From contig CAZUDI010000040.1 of NCBI GenBank assembly GCA_964618975.1, positions 1 to 37,249 on the forward strand: a stretch of DNA of 37,249 nt, in the 5' to 3' direction. The stretch comes from CAZUDI01 sp964618975. GTDB lineage: Bacteria > Desulfobacterota > Desulfomonilia > UBA1062. Both the position numbers and the translations under genes were made by a program. Positions 1 to 8,392 of this stretch are shown piece after piece; position 1 is the stretch's first letter; the number at the start of each line of letters is the position of its first letter. Under the pieces are notes generated by a model that made no database searches, was not told the origin of the DNA, and saw nothing but the letters and a program-made list of their open reading frames with translations.

Positions 1-81
1 GAGGTTGCGGATGCGGCCCACACTCTGCTCCGAGATGATGGGGTCGCCGTAGGGCCTGCCGCGGCGGGGGGCAAAGGTCAC
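1..81 (-). CDS. Possible N-terminal end of a GntR-like regulator, cut by window edge
   Basis: A minus-strand reading frame opens at a GTG (81-79), preceded about 6 bases upstream by GGGGAAGAG, and runs off the left edge of the window. The visible 27 residues include IISEQSVGRIRNL, which resembles the start of a GntR/FadR winged-helix domain (typical form: I-S-E-x-V-V-E-x-I-R-x-L-I). Too little is visible for a firm call. It faces away from the FCD-like fragment at 158-526, so the two cannot be one intact gene as they stand. Confidence 0.2.
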   Translation of the reverse strand, partial: MTFAPRRGRPYGDPIISEQSVGRIRNL

Positions 82-157
82 CGAAATCTCTTCCCCGTTC
101 GTCGGCTGGCTCTACGATATCCTGATCGAGTTCTTCGGCATCCTGGGCCGCAAGTGA

Positions 158-526
158 CTGAAGGACTGCGATGAGGCTCATCGCATCCAGCTGAAAGAGG
201 CCACCGCTCACATCGAGGAGAGTGCCCATCAGGGCCGGCTCGAGGACTATTTCGAGGCGGTCTTTACCTACGTGTCCGTAGCCCTGGACGCCGCCCGCAA
301 TCCTCTGCTGGGAGAGATCCTCTCGGGGCTGATGCCGTGCTTCCGTCGCATCCAGTTCCGGGCCTTCTCCCTGCGGCTGGACGATCTCACCTCCTATGCC
401 GGACTCTTCCACGCCCTCGTGGAGAGCCTGGAGACACGCGATATCGAGCGGGGCGAGGAAAGCCTGCGCCGCTACCTCATGCAGGAGCGGGAATTCGTCC
501 TCAGGCACCTGGAGGGCGGCAGCTGA
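158..526 (+). pseudogene. GntR-family FCD ligand-binding domain remnant
   Basis: The frame ending at 526 reads as the C-terminal two thirds of an FCD (FadR C-terminal) domain: a run of amphipathic helices, the NPLLGEIL segment typical of the family, and a final helix of the E-x-x-x-R-H-L kind. The same frame has a TGA stop at 155-157, directly before the homologous region. No winged-helix DNA-binding domain precedes it on this strand. A GTG at 272 would allow an 84-aa product, but that would start inside the domain. I infer a decayed or truncated transcription factor. It could instead be a fragment left by a rearrangement, since a possible GntR N-terminus lies on the opposite strand at 1-81. 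Confidence 0.4.
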
Positions 527-537
527 AGCACGGAACA

Positions 538-951
538 TTACCCCTCGTCCCGGAGGGCCTCGAAGAGGGCATCATAGGGCAGCCGCACACAGCCGTGGCG
601 GCTCTTGCGGGTGAGCACCGGCCGGAAGGCCGCGTGCGTGGGGGGCAGCTCCGGAACCGCACCGCTCAGGGCGCAGGTGAATTCCTCCCGTAGCCGGGAG
701 AGCCCCTCCAGGTTCAGGCCAGGGGCCAGGGAGGCGAGGTGGGCGCAGGCGGCGCGGCAGAGGATGCAGCCCTTGACCTGGTAGCGCAGCTCCCGGATCA
801 GGCCCTCCTCCAGCCGCACCTGGACACAGACCCGATCGCCGCACAGGGGGTTGCTGAGCGTGGCCTCGGCCTGCGGGTGCTCGAGCGTGCCCAGGTGGTC
901 CCGGTTCTCGGCCCAATCCATGATTTCGTTCGCATATAACGATGTATCCAT
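538..951 (-). CDS. SufU/IscU-like iron-sulfur cluster scaffold protein
   Basis: This 137-aa protein has the NifU_N/IscU fold signature: NPLCGDR around Cys37, GCILCRAAC at 61-69, and a late Cys121 in SRHGCVRLPYDAL. These match the three cluster or zinc ligands of SufU-type scaffolds. It would assemble Fe-S clusters in the cytoplasm or relay sulfur from a cysteine desulfurase. The start at 951 is preferred over an ATG 9 bases upstream because AAGGA sits 8 bases before it, whereas the same AAGG directly abuts the upstream ATG. No sufB, sufC, sufD or sufS lies nearby, so it stands alone here between a regulator remnant and the tatD operon. The family assignment is good; whether it is a true SufU or a divergent paralogue is not resolved. 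Confidence 0.75.
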   Translation of the reverse strand: MDTSLYANEIMDWAENRDHLGTLEHPQAEATLSNPLCGDRVCVQVRLEEGLIRELRYQVKGCILCRAACAHLASLAPGLNLEGLSRLREEFTCALSGAVPELPPTHAAFRPVLTRKSRHGCVRLPYDALFEALRDEG

Positions 952-960
952 ATGCTCCAT

Positions 961-1179
961 CCTTTAGGGTGCGTTATCATGCTGCCTGACCTGATTGTAC
1001 AGCAAGATTGATGCAATTTCCCAGATGAAATACAATTGAGGGGGCGTCGGGCCTGGGGATGGGGACGGATGCCGGCAGGTGGCCTTTCGATCGCTATGAG
1101 AAGAATTCCTTACTCGTTGCGGCGACAAGGATGGTCCAGGGTTTGCCCCGGGGTCCCCTGATTTTGAAGGAGACCGCCT
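961..1179. other. Intergenic stretch between SufU-like gene and tatD
   Basis: No convincing gene is seen. The part next to 960 is AT-richer and must hold the minus-strand promoter of the SufU-like gene (a TACAAT-like -10 lies about 40 bases upstream of its start), but I could not find a well-spaced -35. The right end holds the terminator arm of tatD. Confidence 0.4.
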
Positions 1180-1194
1180 TCAGGGGAGGCGGTC
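1172..1194 (-). terminator. Hairpin at the end of the trxR-tatD operon
   Basis: A perfect 8-bp inverted repeat, GACCGCCT and AGGCGGTC, has a 7-base loop that contains the tatD stop codon. On the minus strand it is followed by TCCTTC, not a clean U-run, so it is at best a weak intrinsic terminator or a transcript-stabilising hairpin. Confidence 0.4.
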
Positions 1195-1986
1195 GCCATA
1201 GAGGCGGCGGGTATTGCGGGCCAGGGCCTCCAGCGTCTCGTCGAGGGTGTATCTTTTAAGGCCGGCGATGGCCTCCAAGGCCACGCGGGTTTGAGCGGGC
1301 TCGTTGCGTGCTCCCGGGTCGGGGCCCAGCACCGGGCTGTCGGTCTCGACCAGCAGGCATTCCAGGGGCAAGGCTTTGACGAGCTTGATCTTCTGCGGGG
1401 AGCGCACGACCGAGGGCGGGATCGAGAAGAAGAAGCCCGCCTCTACCGCTGCCCGCGCGGAGGCCGCCCTCCCGTCGAAGGCGTGCAGCTGAACGCGCCT
1501 GGCACCGAGTTCTCGGAGAAGCGCGATGGCATGCCTTCCGGCGGAGCGGGAGTGGACGTTGAGCGGCAGGTCCAGCTCGAGGGCCAGCGCGATGAAGAGG
1601 GCGAAGATGCAGCGCTGCAGCTCGCGCCCCGTCTCCTCTTGCACCACCCAGTAGTCGAGGCCCACCTCGCCGATGGCCACCAGGTGCGGGGCCTGGCGGC
1701 GGATCAGGGCGGCAACCGCTTGGGCCTGTTCCCAGTCGAGAAAGGCGGGATAGAGCCCGGCCGCAGGGAGGATCATGGGGAAGGAACGTGCCAGTGCGAG
1801 ATTGCGCTCGGCATCCGCGAGGGTCTCGCTCACGGAGATGATGGATGTCACCCCGGCCAGACGGGCGCGTTCCAGGACAGCTTCCAGGTCGCAGGCAAAG
1901 TCCGCAGCGCACAGGTGGGCGTGCGTGTCGACCACGGACCCGGCAGGCGAGGACTCAGACGCCCTGCAATCCGGCGGGGGCGTCAC
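1180..1986 (-). CDS. tatD: TatD-family metal-dependent hydrolase/DNase
   Basis: This 268-aa amidohydrolase-fold protein shows the TatD metal-site motifs: DTHAHL (His22, His24), GEVGLDYW (Glu106), NVHSRSAG (His144), a second-shell LHAF (His167) and ETDSP (Asp215). TatD enzymes are Mg2+-dependent 3'-5' exonucleases of the cytoplasm. The GTG start overlaps the stop of the upstream reductase gene as GTGA, so the two are very probably co-transcribed and translationally coupled. Length and motif order are normal for the family. The exact substrate of this member (DNA or another phosphoester) cannot be told from sequence. Confidence 0.88.
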   Translation of the reverse strand: MTPPPDCRASESSPAGSVVDTHAHLCAADFACDLEAVLERARLAGVTSIISVSETLADAERNLALARSFPMILPAAGLYPAFLDWEQAQAVAALIRRQAPHLVAIGEVGLDYWVVQEETGRELQRCIFALFIALALELDLPLNVHSRSAGRHAIALLRELGARRVQLHAFDGRAASARAAVEAGFFFSIPPSVVRSPQKIKLVKALPLECLLVETDSPVLGPDPGARNEPAQTRVALEAIAGLKRYTLDETLEALARNTRRLYGDRLP

Positions 1987-3641
1987 GGACGCGTGCCTGC
2001 AAGGCCCTGACGGGCGAGGAAGCGGGAGGCCGCCAGCGCGGCGCGGGCCCCGGCCCCGGCGGCGATGACGATCTGCTTTTCCGCCTCGTCGGTGACGTCC
2101 CCGGCGGCAAAGAGGCCCTCAACCGCGGTGGACTGGTCGCGACCGACCGGGATCTCGCCCTGTTCGTTGAGCTCCAGCAGGTCGCTTACCGGTTGTGAAT
2201 TGGGGGTCAGGCCGATCTCCAGGAAGACGCCGTCTGCCGCCAGGTCTAACCTTTCCCCGCCCGAGACGGCCGCGATACGCACCCCGGAAAGGCTGTCCTG
2301 GCCGAGGAATTCGAGCACCTCCATGCCCGGGTGGAAGGTGACCAGGGGGCTGGCTTCCAGGGCCGCTATCAGCACCGCATCCGCCTGAAAATCTTTCAGG
2401 ATGTTGATGATATGGATCTCGCGCGCATAGCCGAGCAGGTCCCGGGCCGCGGTAAAGGCGGAGTTGCCGCCCCCGATGACGGCCACGCGCTTGTCGCGGA
2501 AGAGCGGGGCGTCGCAGGTGGCGCAAAAGGCGATGCCTTTGCCCAGGAAGCGGCTCTCCCCGGGCACGCCCAGGCGGCGGTACTCTTTGCCGGCGCAGTA
2601 GATCAGGCTGCGCGACAGGAGTTCCTCGCCGCTCTCGGTCATGGCCCGGAAGCCATCATCGCTGCGCACGACCCGGCTGATCCCGGTCTCCAGCCTGAGC
2701 GCCACGGGATAGCGCTCGGCGTGATTACGGAAGTGGGCGGCCAGCTCCTGCCCGCTGATGCTGGCAATCCCCAGCCAGTTCTCGATGCTGGCCGTGTTGG
2801 TGATCTGTCCGCCCAGGCTCTGGCCGACCAGGGCGACATCCAGGTTTTTGCGTACGGCGTAGATGGCAGCGGAAAGGGCCGCCGGGCCGGCCCCCACGAT
2901 GAGGATGTCATAGACATGGCCGGGGAGCACCCGCGAGACACGCCTCTCGCCCCTGGTCTCGCGCAGGCGGGCGTCGATCTGTTCGAAGAGCCGGGGGTTG
3001 AGGGCCTTGACGATTTCCAGCACGGCGTCCTGGGGCGGCAGGGCGCCCTCGAAGGCCGGCACCCCGTTGATCACCGTGCGCGGCACCGTACCCACCGCAT
3101 AGCGCTGCACGAGTTGGGGGAAGGCCGAGGATTCCACCATGTCGGCGCGGATGTTGGGGTTTATGAGTGCCATCTGGTGGGCCAGGTGCACCATCTTGGG
3201 GCAGTAGGGGCAGGTGAGCGTGACCATGATCTCCAGGTGCAGCGGCTCGTCTATGAGGGAGATGAGGTCCTCCAGCTCGGGGGACAGTCCCGAGCTGGAG
3301 AGGGAGACCATGCGGATGCTCTCGATCAGGGAGCCGAACTCGTACCCGCCGGTGAGGCCGAAGAAACGGATGCCGGGATCTCTTTCTTCGGCCAGAACCA
3401 CGGTGGCGGGCACCCTGGAGATGCCGTAGGTGCGGGCCTGTTTTGCGTTGGCCTCCAGGTCGAGGACCTCGAGGGTGAGCCTGTCGCTGAGGCCGGTCAG
3501 CTCCTCGAGCAGCTGCCGCTGATCGCGGCAGGCTGCACAGGAAATCTTCTGGGTAAAAAGGACCAGCTTCACCGCCCCCCCCAGGTCCTTGAGAAGCTTT
3601 TCGAGCCCCTTTCTGGTTTCGCGGTCGATGATCTCCGTCAT
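1983..3641 (-). CDS. Thioredoxin reductase fused to an N-terminal two-fold glutaredoxin-like (PDO) domain
   Basis: This 552-aa protein joins two thioredoxin-like folds (about 1-115 and 120-225) to a TrxB-type flavoprotein (245-545). The first fold carries CAAC (Cys35, Cys38) and the second CPYC (Cys144, Cys147). The reductase has the FAD motif GAGPAA (250-255), the redox-active CATC (373-376), the NADPH-site GGGNSA (390-395) and a C-terminal AAGD flavin motif. The layout is that of AhpF, but here both N-terminal folds keep a CxxC, as in archaeal-type protein disulfide oxidoreductases. It probably passes NAD(P)H electrons to a peroxiredoxin or to protein disulfides; no ahpC lies next to it. 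The start at 3641 is chosen for its AAAGGAGGA Shine-Dalgarno; the open frame extends 64 codons further upstream without other support. Confidence 0.85.
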   Translation of the reverse strand: MTEIIDRETRKGLEKLLKDLGGAVKLVLFTQKISCAACRDQRQLLEELTGLSDRLTLEVLDLEANAKQARTYGISRVPATVVLAEERDPGIRFFGLTGGYEFGSLIESIRMVSLSSSGLSPELEDLISLIDEPLHLEIMVTLTCPYCPKMVHLAHQMALINPNIRADMVESSAFPQLVQRYAVGTVPRTVINGVPAFEGALPPQDAVLEIVKALNPRLFEQIDARLRETRGERRVSRVLPGHVYDILIVGAGPAALSAAIYAVRKNLDVALVGQSLGGQITNTASIENWLGIASISGQELAAHFRNHAERYPVALRLETGISRVVRSDDGFRAMTESGEELLSRSLIYCAGKEYRRLGVPGESRFLGKGIAFCATCDAPLFRDKRVAVIGGGNSAFTAARDLLGYAREIHIINILKDFQADAVLIAALEASPLVTFHPGMEVLEFLGQDSLSGVRIAAVSGGERLDLAADGVFLEIGLTPNSQPVSDLLELNEQGEIPVGRDQSTAVEGLFAAGDVTDEAEKQIVIAAGAGARAALAASRFLARQGLAGTRP

Positions 3642-4055
3642 GGTCGCTCCTCCTTTCAAAAGAAGTGACGCCCCTCCTCTGACCGCCTGTCCTGATGGGG
3701 GAGGGGACTCAGTCTGTATCTTGCCGATCGGGAGGGGAAAATCAAGGGCAATTGGGTCTGGTTCGCCCGGGGCCGGTCGCTTTTCAGGCCCACACCGCGC
3801 TGAAACGAAGGCAGACAAAGGTCTGCTAAGCATAATGCAAATGTATCACAGGTCATTCAGCGATCGCCTTATGTATACACTTGCTGGTTTGTGAAAATCA
3901 TCAATAACAATAAGTTATTGAAGGGGGCCTGGGAGGGGGCTCTCAGATGAACGTCTGCTTACAAGAAGTTCCACTCGGTCAAATAAAATCAGCAAGCCTT
4001 TCTTCTGTGACTGGGTGAACGCGCCAGCCATCCCGGATGCGGGTGTGGGCCGGCC
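3642..4055. other. Divergent intergenic region between trxR fusion and the B12 riboswitch
   Basis: About 410 bases with no credible gene. The first 190 bases are the leader side of the minus-strand reductase gene. The middle (3830-3925) is AT-rich and holds the palindrome listed at 3901-3921. The right side leads to the riboswitch promoter. Confidence 0.5.
3901..3921. promoter_or_regulatory. Perfect palindrome, possible operator
   Basis: TCAATAAC and GTTATTGA form a perfect 8-bp inverted repeat around a 5-base AT centre. It lies in an AT-rich patch between divergent transcription units (the reductase on minus, the B12 operon on plus) and is not followed by a U-run on either strand. That suits a repressor or activator site better than a terminator. 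The regulator is unknown; the sequence fits neither a full Fur box nor an FNR box. Confidence 0.35.
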
Positions 4056-4082
4056 TTGACTATCCCGGGCGGGGGATGGTAT
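4056..4082 (+). promoter_or_regulatory. Candidate sigma-70 promoter of the B12 operon
   Basis: TTGACT (4056-4061) is followed after 15 bases by TGGTAT (4077-4082), or after 16 bases by GGTATG. The -35 is good and the -10 weak. It is placed here mainly because it sits just upstream of the aptamer. Confidence 0.3.
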
Positions 4083-4094
4083 GGAAAAAGAGTC

Positions 4095-4245
4095 CCTGCT
4101 GCGGATTCAAGGGAACCCGGTGAAAATCCGGGACGGGACCCGGCGCTGTGAACGGGGACGGAAGGTCACCTACCACCACTGTGAGATCACGGGAAGGTGC
4201 GATCTTCCGGACGATCCGTAAGTCAGAAGACCTATCCGCGGAAAG
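4095..4245 (+). ncRNA. Cobalamin (B12) riboswitch
   Basis: The conserved cobalamin aptamer elements occur in order: closing stem GCGGAT (4101-4106) pairing with ATCCGC (4233-4238); the hairpin CCCGGTGAAAATCCGGG; the CGCTGTGA block; CCACTGTGAG; the GGGAAGG block; and the B12 box AAGTCAGAAGACCT. It lies directly upstream of the TonB-dependent receptor gene. In this family, adenosylcobalamin binding lowers expression of transport genes. A following 7-bp stem (GGCAATC with GATTGTC, about 4247-4279) may be part of the expression platform; no U-run follows, so translational control seems more likely than termination. Confidence 0.92.
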
Positions 4246-4315
4246 AAGGCAATCGTGTGCGGGCACCTGCTGATTGTCGTCATGGGGTAATAACGTATTC
4301 AAGAGAGCTACCCCG

Positions 4316-6205
4316 ATGAACCCGATGAAGAGGTATGTCCTGCTGGCGGCGTGTGTGAGCCTGCTCGCGCCTTCCCTTAAGGCCGAGGATATCTTCGTGA
4401 TCGCTACACCTTTGCCGCAGGATGTGCCCTATGTCCGGGAAGAGACGACCGCCTTCGGTCAGACCATCGATGTGGAACGCCTGTCGGAGCGTTTCACCAC
4501 CACGGAAGAGATCCTGCGCTCGGCTTCCGGCGCCAATGTGCGCTCCATCGGGGGGCTGGGAAGCTTCGCCACCGTCTCGTTGCGGGGGGCCAGTGCCTCT
4601 CAGTGCCTGGTCCTGGTCGACGGGTTGCGCCTCAACTCGCCCAACGGAGGCGGAGCCGACCTCTCCAAGATCCCGCTCGACAACGTGGAGCGCATCGAGA
4701 TTATCCGTGGCAGCGATTCGGCCCTTTTCGGTGAGGGTGCCCTGGGCGGGGTGGTGAACATCGTCACCCGCGATCCGGGAGAGCGCCCGAGCGGATCGCT
4801 GGCTTCCACCTGGGGGGGGTATGGGGCGCGGGAATACCGGGTGGATGTGGCAAGCCCGCTCTGGGGGCCGCTGGGGGCCTCACTCAACCTGGCACGCCGA
4901 CGCGCGGACAATGACTATGTCTTCGAGAACAACGCCGGTACCGAGTTTGATCCCCGCGACGATTTCCGCGACCGACGGCGCAACAACGCCTTTGACGACA
5001 CCTCACTGACGGCCAAACTCGTCTACAAAGACGAGGGCTGGGATCTGCGGGCGCTGGCGAATAACTACCGCGCCGACAAGGAGCTGCCCGGAACTATCAC
5101 CTTTCCCACCCCCCAGGCCGCGCAGGAGATCGAGCGCGATACCTGTTCGCTGAGCGCGAAGGCTCGTCTGGGCGATCGGCTGAGGCTCGCTGCGGACCTT
5201 GGCCAGGTGGAGCAGGACGATACCTATACGGACCCCGAATCTAACACCACGGCGCTTTCTTCCAGTGCGACCCTCACGCGCCAGGCCGCGCTGAATCTCC
5301 TCTATCGTGCCGAGGGGCTGAGTTTCAAACCCGGCTGCGTGTATCTGTCCGAGAAGCTGGATGACCTGGACGTGGGGGGCAAGGCGCGCACCACGCGCTC
5401 GCTGGTTTTGCGCTCGGACCTGGTGCACGACCCCGTGAGTCTCATGGCCACCTTCCGCCGCGAAGACACCACCTCCTTCAATCCCCGCTGGACATACCGG
5501 GCGGGGGTGGCCTGGGCGCTCCCCGCGGGGCTCACCCTCAAGGCCAGCCTGGGGGAGGGATATCGCCTGCCGAGCTTCTATGAGCTCTATTACGACCACG
5601 GGTTTTTCATCGGCAACCAGGGCCTCAGGCCGGAGACCTCGGTCAGTTGGGATGCGGGGGTGGACCTCGACCGGGAATATTTCGGACTGCAGCTGAATGC
5701 CTTCCGGCACCGCTATGATGACCTCATTGCCTACATCCTGCAGTCGGGTTACTACTACAGGCCCTACAACATCAGCCGGGCCTGCGCCCGGGGATACGAG
5801 GTCTATGCCTGGCTGGAACCGTGGGAGGGCGTGAGGCTCTCGGGCAACTACACCTACAACCAGATGGTGGATACCACGGGCGAGCCCAACCGGGACGGCA
5901 ACCAGATCCCGGGCATACCGCGCAATGCGGCCAATGTGCAGCTGGACCTCAGCCGCACCCTTTGCCACGTGAGGCTCGGGCTGTACGCCTCCTGCAGCTA
6001 TACCGAGGGCAACTTCCTCACACGCGCCAACACCAAGAAGCTCGATAACCGCCGGATCGTCAGTGCCGGTTTGAACCTGGGATTGTTCAAGCAACTCAGT
6101 TTGAACCTGGAGGTCAAGAACATCTTCGACACGCAGATCAGTGATCTGCGGGGGTTCCCGCTTGAGGGGCGCAGCGCCTATGTCACGCTGCGGATGTGCC
6201 TGTAG
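4316..6205 (+). CDS. btuB: TonB-dependent outer-membrane cobalamin receptor BtuB
   Basis: This 629-aa protein has a signal peptide (KRYVLLAACVSLLAPSLKA), a TonB-box-like EDIFVIATPL after it, a plug domain to about residue 145 (SLRGASASQCLVLVDG, RIEIIRGSDSALFGEGALGG, NIVTR) and a 22-strand-type barrel ending in a short C-terminal strand with a hydrophobic last residue. It would import corrinoids across the outer membrane using TonB energy. The upstream B12 riboswitch fixes the substrate class better than sequence alone. The start at 4316 has AAGAGAG 8 bases upstream; a second ATG at 4325 and an open frame from 4274 are less likely. No inner-membrane btuFCD genes are in the window, so those must lie elsewhere. 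Confidence 0.9.
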   Translation: MNPMKRYVLLAACVSLLAPSLKAEDIFVIATPLPQDVPYVREETTAFGQTIDVERLSERFTTTEEILRSASGANVRSIGGLGSFATVSLRGASASQCLVLVDGLRLNSPNGGGADLSKIPLDNVERIEIIRGSDSALFGEGALGGVVNIVTRDPGERPSGSLASTWGGYGAREYRVDVASPLWGPLGASLNLARRRADNDYVFENNAGTEFDPRDDFRDRRRNNAFDDTSLTAKLVYKDEGWDLRALANNYRADKELPGTITFPTPQAAQEIERDTCSLSAKARLGDRLRLAADLGQVEQDDTYTDPESNTTALSSSATLTRQAALNLLYRAEGLSFKPGCVYLSEKLDDLDVGGKARTTRSLVLRSDLVHDPVSLMATFRREDTTSFNPRWTYRAGVAWALPAGLTLKASLGEGYRLPSFYELYYDHGFFIGNQGLRPETSVSWDAGVDLDREYFGLQLNAFRHRYDDLIAYILQSGYYYRPYNISRACARGYEVYAWLEPWEGVRLSGNYTYNQMVDTTGEPNRDGNQIPGIPRNAANVQLDLSRTLCHVRLGLYASCSYTEGNFLTRANTKKLDNRRIVSAGLNLGLFKQLSLNLEVKNIFDTQISDLRGFPLEGRSAYVTLRMCL

Positions 6206-6215
6206 GAGAAGTCTT

Positions 6216-8330
6216 ATGAAAGATATCTTTCAAAGCGTTATGCTCGTCGGCTGGGCCCTGGTGATCCTGTGCGGCTGCGACCAGGCCCCGCAACGCAATC
6301 AGCTCGGCACCGTCGGCGCCGAGGCCATGGAAGAGGCCCTGGTGATCATCAACAACCTGGATGAGATGCTCTCCGTGCTGGACGGAGACGGGCAGATGCA
6401 CAACCAGGTCCAGTACACCGGCAATGCCCCCAATGACATCGTGGCGGACGCCGACAGGCTCTGCATCGTCAACTCCCTGAGCAATTCCATCCTGGTGCTG
6501 GACTCCAAGACCCTGGCGATCGAGGCCGAGATCGCGGTGGGCTCCGGCAAGAACCCCTACCATGCCGCCCTGGTAAAGGGCGGGGTGCTGGCCGTCACCG
6601 GGCTCATGAGCGGCACCCTTGACATCGTGGATATCGACGCCCGTCGGCTCATCGCCAGTGTGGACCTGCGCGGTATCGACCTGCCTTCCGATCCCGGTAC
6701 CGACCATACACACTTTTGTTATCCCCACGGCGTGGCGGTCAACAACGGCCTCGTCTTCGTGACCCTGGCCAATCTGACCAATGATAACGGCGGTTTGACC
6801 GCCGCCGGTCCCAGCGTGGTGGCCGTGATCGATGCGGAAGACTTGCATCTGGTTGAGACCATCGAACTCATGGGGCACGATGCGGTCGCGGCCCTCAGCG
6901 TGGGCTCGAAGGTGATCGTGGTCTGCGCCGGACACTATACGGGCAGCATCCTGTCCATCGATCCCGGGGGGTTCGACGGTGACGGCTCGCTGGCCGTGAT
7001 CGATGCCGGGACGCTCGCCCTGGAGCAGACCTATCGCCTGCCGGACACGGCACCCTTCAGTGCCACGGTCTCGGACGAGATGATCCTCTATACCTCGAAC
7101 GCCCTGGATACCGGCATCGCGCGTGTCGATATCTTGCATGGAGAGGTGCTCTCAAGCCTGCCCTTTGCGAGTCCCTATATCGCCGACGTGTGCGCCGCCG
7201 GTGAATACCTCTACGCCCTGGATTTCACCAATGACAGGCTTTATGTCCTGGATTCTGCCGGGGCGCTTCAGGGGTCCCACCTCACTGGCGACGGCCCGCT
7301 GGCGATGCTTAAAATGGGTAACCTCTCCGGCGAAGCGTCTCTGGCGGCCGCCCTGGAGGTGAATCCGGGTATCTCTTCTCCGGGGATGCCTGTTACCTTC
7401 GACGCCTCGCGCAGCCTCGTGGCGACGGGGTCCTTGTGCTGTAGCTGGGACTTCGGGGATGGGGAATCCTCCGAGGGGGTGACGGTTACACATGCCTATG
7501 CCGCGGAGGGTACCTATACGGCCCGTCTGTGCGTGAGTGCGACCGACGGGCAGACCGACTGCACCGAGGTTCAACTCGAGGTCATCCTAGAGTCGCCCTT
7601 TGCCGTGGAGCTCATCGATTTCGATCCGGCCCCGGGTCAGTTCGTGGACAATCCCCTCTTCAGCGAACCTCTGCGCGCCCTGGGGGCCCCGGTCGGGGCC
7701 GGAACCTCCTGGGGGGATGCGACCTCGCAGGTGAGCCTGGGTGGCTTCGGCGGGTCGATTACCCTGGGTTTCGATCACCGTGTGCAGGACGATCCCGACA
7801 ATCCCCTGGGCCTGGACTGCATCGTCTTCGGCAACGCCTTTGGTTCCTGGGGTGAACCCGGCGTGATCGAGATCAGCGACGACCTGCTCACCTGGTTCCT
7901 GATCCCCGGCAGCGCGCTGAAGCCCGGTCAGGACCCGGCCTATGCGCGCGTGAGTAAGACCTATGCTGCCGGAGGCACCTACAGCGGTTACCTTCTCCCG
8001 GAAAGCCTGCAGGCGATCGACCCTTGTACCGGAGGGCCTCCCTGGGGCTATGCGGACATCACCCCGGTCATGGCCCTGGAGGCCTCATACGACCCCCTGC
8101 TGTTTTTCACCTGTCCGGACAACCCCTTCACCGCCGGGGTGACGTCGGGGGGCTGCGGAGGCGATGCCTTTGACATTGCCTGGGCCGTGGACCCCGAAAC
8201 CGGAGCCTCTTCCGGCCTGGACGGCTTTAGCTACATCCGCATCACCACGGGTATGGATATCGATGATCCACTGCTGGGGGAGAAATCCACCGAGATCGAT
8301 GCCGTGGCCGATGTGAAGCCCGGGGGGTGA
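6216..8330 (+). CDS. BtuG-like surface lipoprotein: beta-propeller, PKD domain and extra C-terminal domain
   Basis: This 704-aa protein begins with a lipoprotein signal peptide (LCGC, lipidated Cys21). Residues about 30-378 form YVTN/YncE-type propeller blades, with repeats such as DADRLCIVNSLSNSILVLDS. A PKD domain follows at about 380-458 (CSWDFGDGESSEG, THAYAAEGTYTARL). The last 240 residues form a separate domain around LGGFGGSITLGFDH and DCIVFGNAFGSWGEPGVIEI, which I associate with Bacteroidetes surface proteins near B12 genes. BtuG of Bacteroides is a propeller lipoprotein that caps BtuB and captures cobalamin. Here the gene follows btuB by 10 bases, with AGGAG overlapping the btuB stop, so the same role is likely. 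The fusion to PKD and the C-terminal domain is unusual. The B12 role is inferred from context. Confidence 0.7.
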   Translation: MKDIFQSVMLVGWALVILCGCDQAPQRNQLGTVGAEAMEEALVIINNLDEMLSVLDGDGQMHNQVQYTGNAPNDIVADADRLCIVNSLSNSILVLDSKTLAIEAEIAVGSGKNPYHAALVKGGVLAVTGLMSGTLDIVDIDARRLIASVDLRGIDLPSDPGTDHTHFCYPHGVAVNNGLVFVTLANLTNDNGGLTAAGPSVVAVIDAEDLHLVETIELMGHDAVAALSVGSKVIVVCAGHYTGSILSIDPGGFDGDGSLAVIDAGTLALEQTYRLPDTAPFSATVSDEMILYTSNALDTGIARVDILHGEVLSSLPFASPYIADVCAAGEYLYALDFTNDRLYVLDSAGALQGSHLTGDGPLAMLKMGNLSGEASLAAALEVNPGISSPGMPVTFDASRSLVATGSLCCSWDFGDGESSEGVTVTHAYAAEGTYTARLCVSATDGQTDCTEVQLEVILESPFAVELIDFDPAPGQFVDNPLFSEPLRALGAPVGAGTSWGDATSQVSLGGFGGSITLGFDHRVQDDPDNPLGLDCIVFGNAFGSWGEPGVIEISDDLLTWFLIPGSALKPGQDPAYARVSKTYAAGGTYSGYLLPESLQAIDPCTGGPPWGYADITPVMALEASYDPLLFFTCPDNPFTAGVTSGGCGGDAFDIAWAVDPETGASSGLDGFSYIRITTGMDIDDPLLGEKSTEIDAVADVKPGG

Positions 8331-8392
8331 AGGCGACCGCCCTGTAAGCATGAGAAATTGTATCGTGAATAATAAAGTATAAGGAGATGATT

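Noticed and set aside
2331..3668. 445-codon open frame on the plus strand opposite the thioredoxin reductase
   Set aside because: It is a shadow frame of GC-rich coding DNA, repetitive in Gly/Ala/Glu and without a ribosome site; the minus-strand gene has all family motifs.
5003..6094. 363-codon minus-strand frame opposite btuB
   Set aside because: Shadow frame; the plus strand carries a complete signal peptide, plug and barrel.
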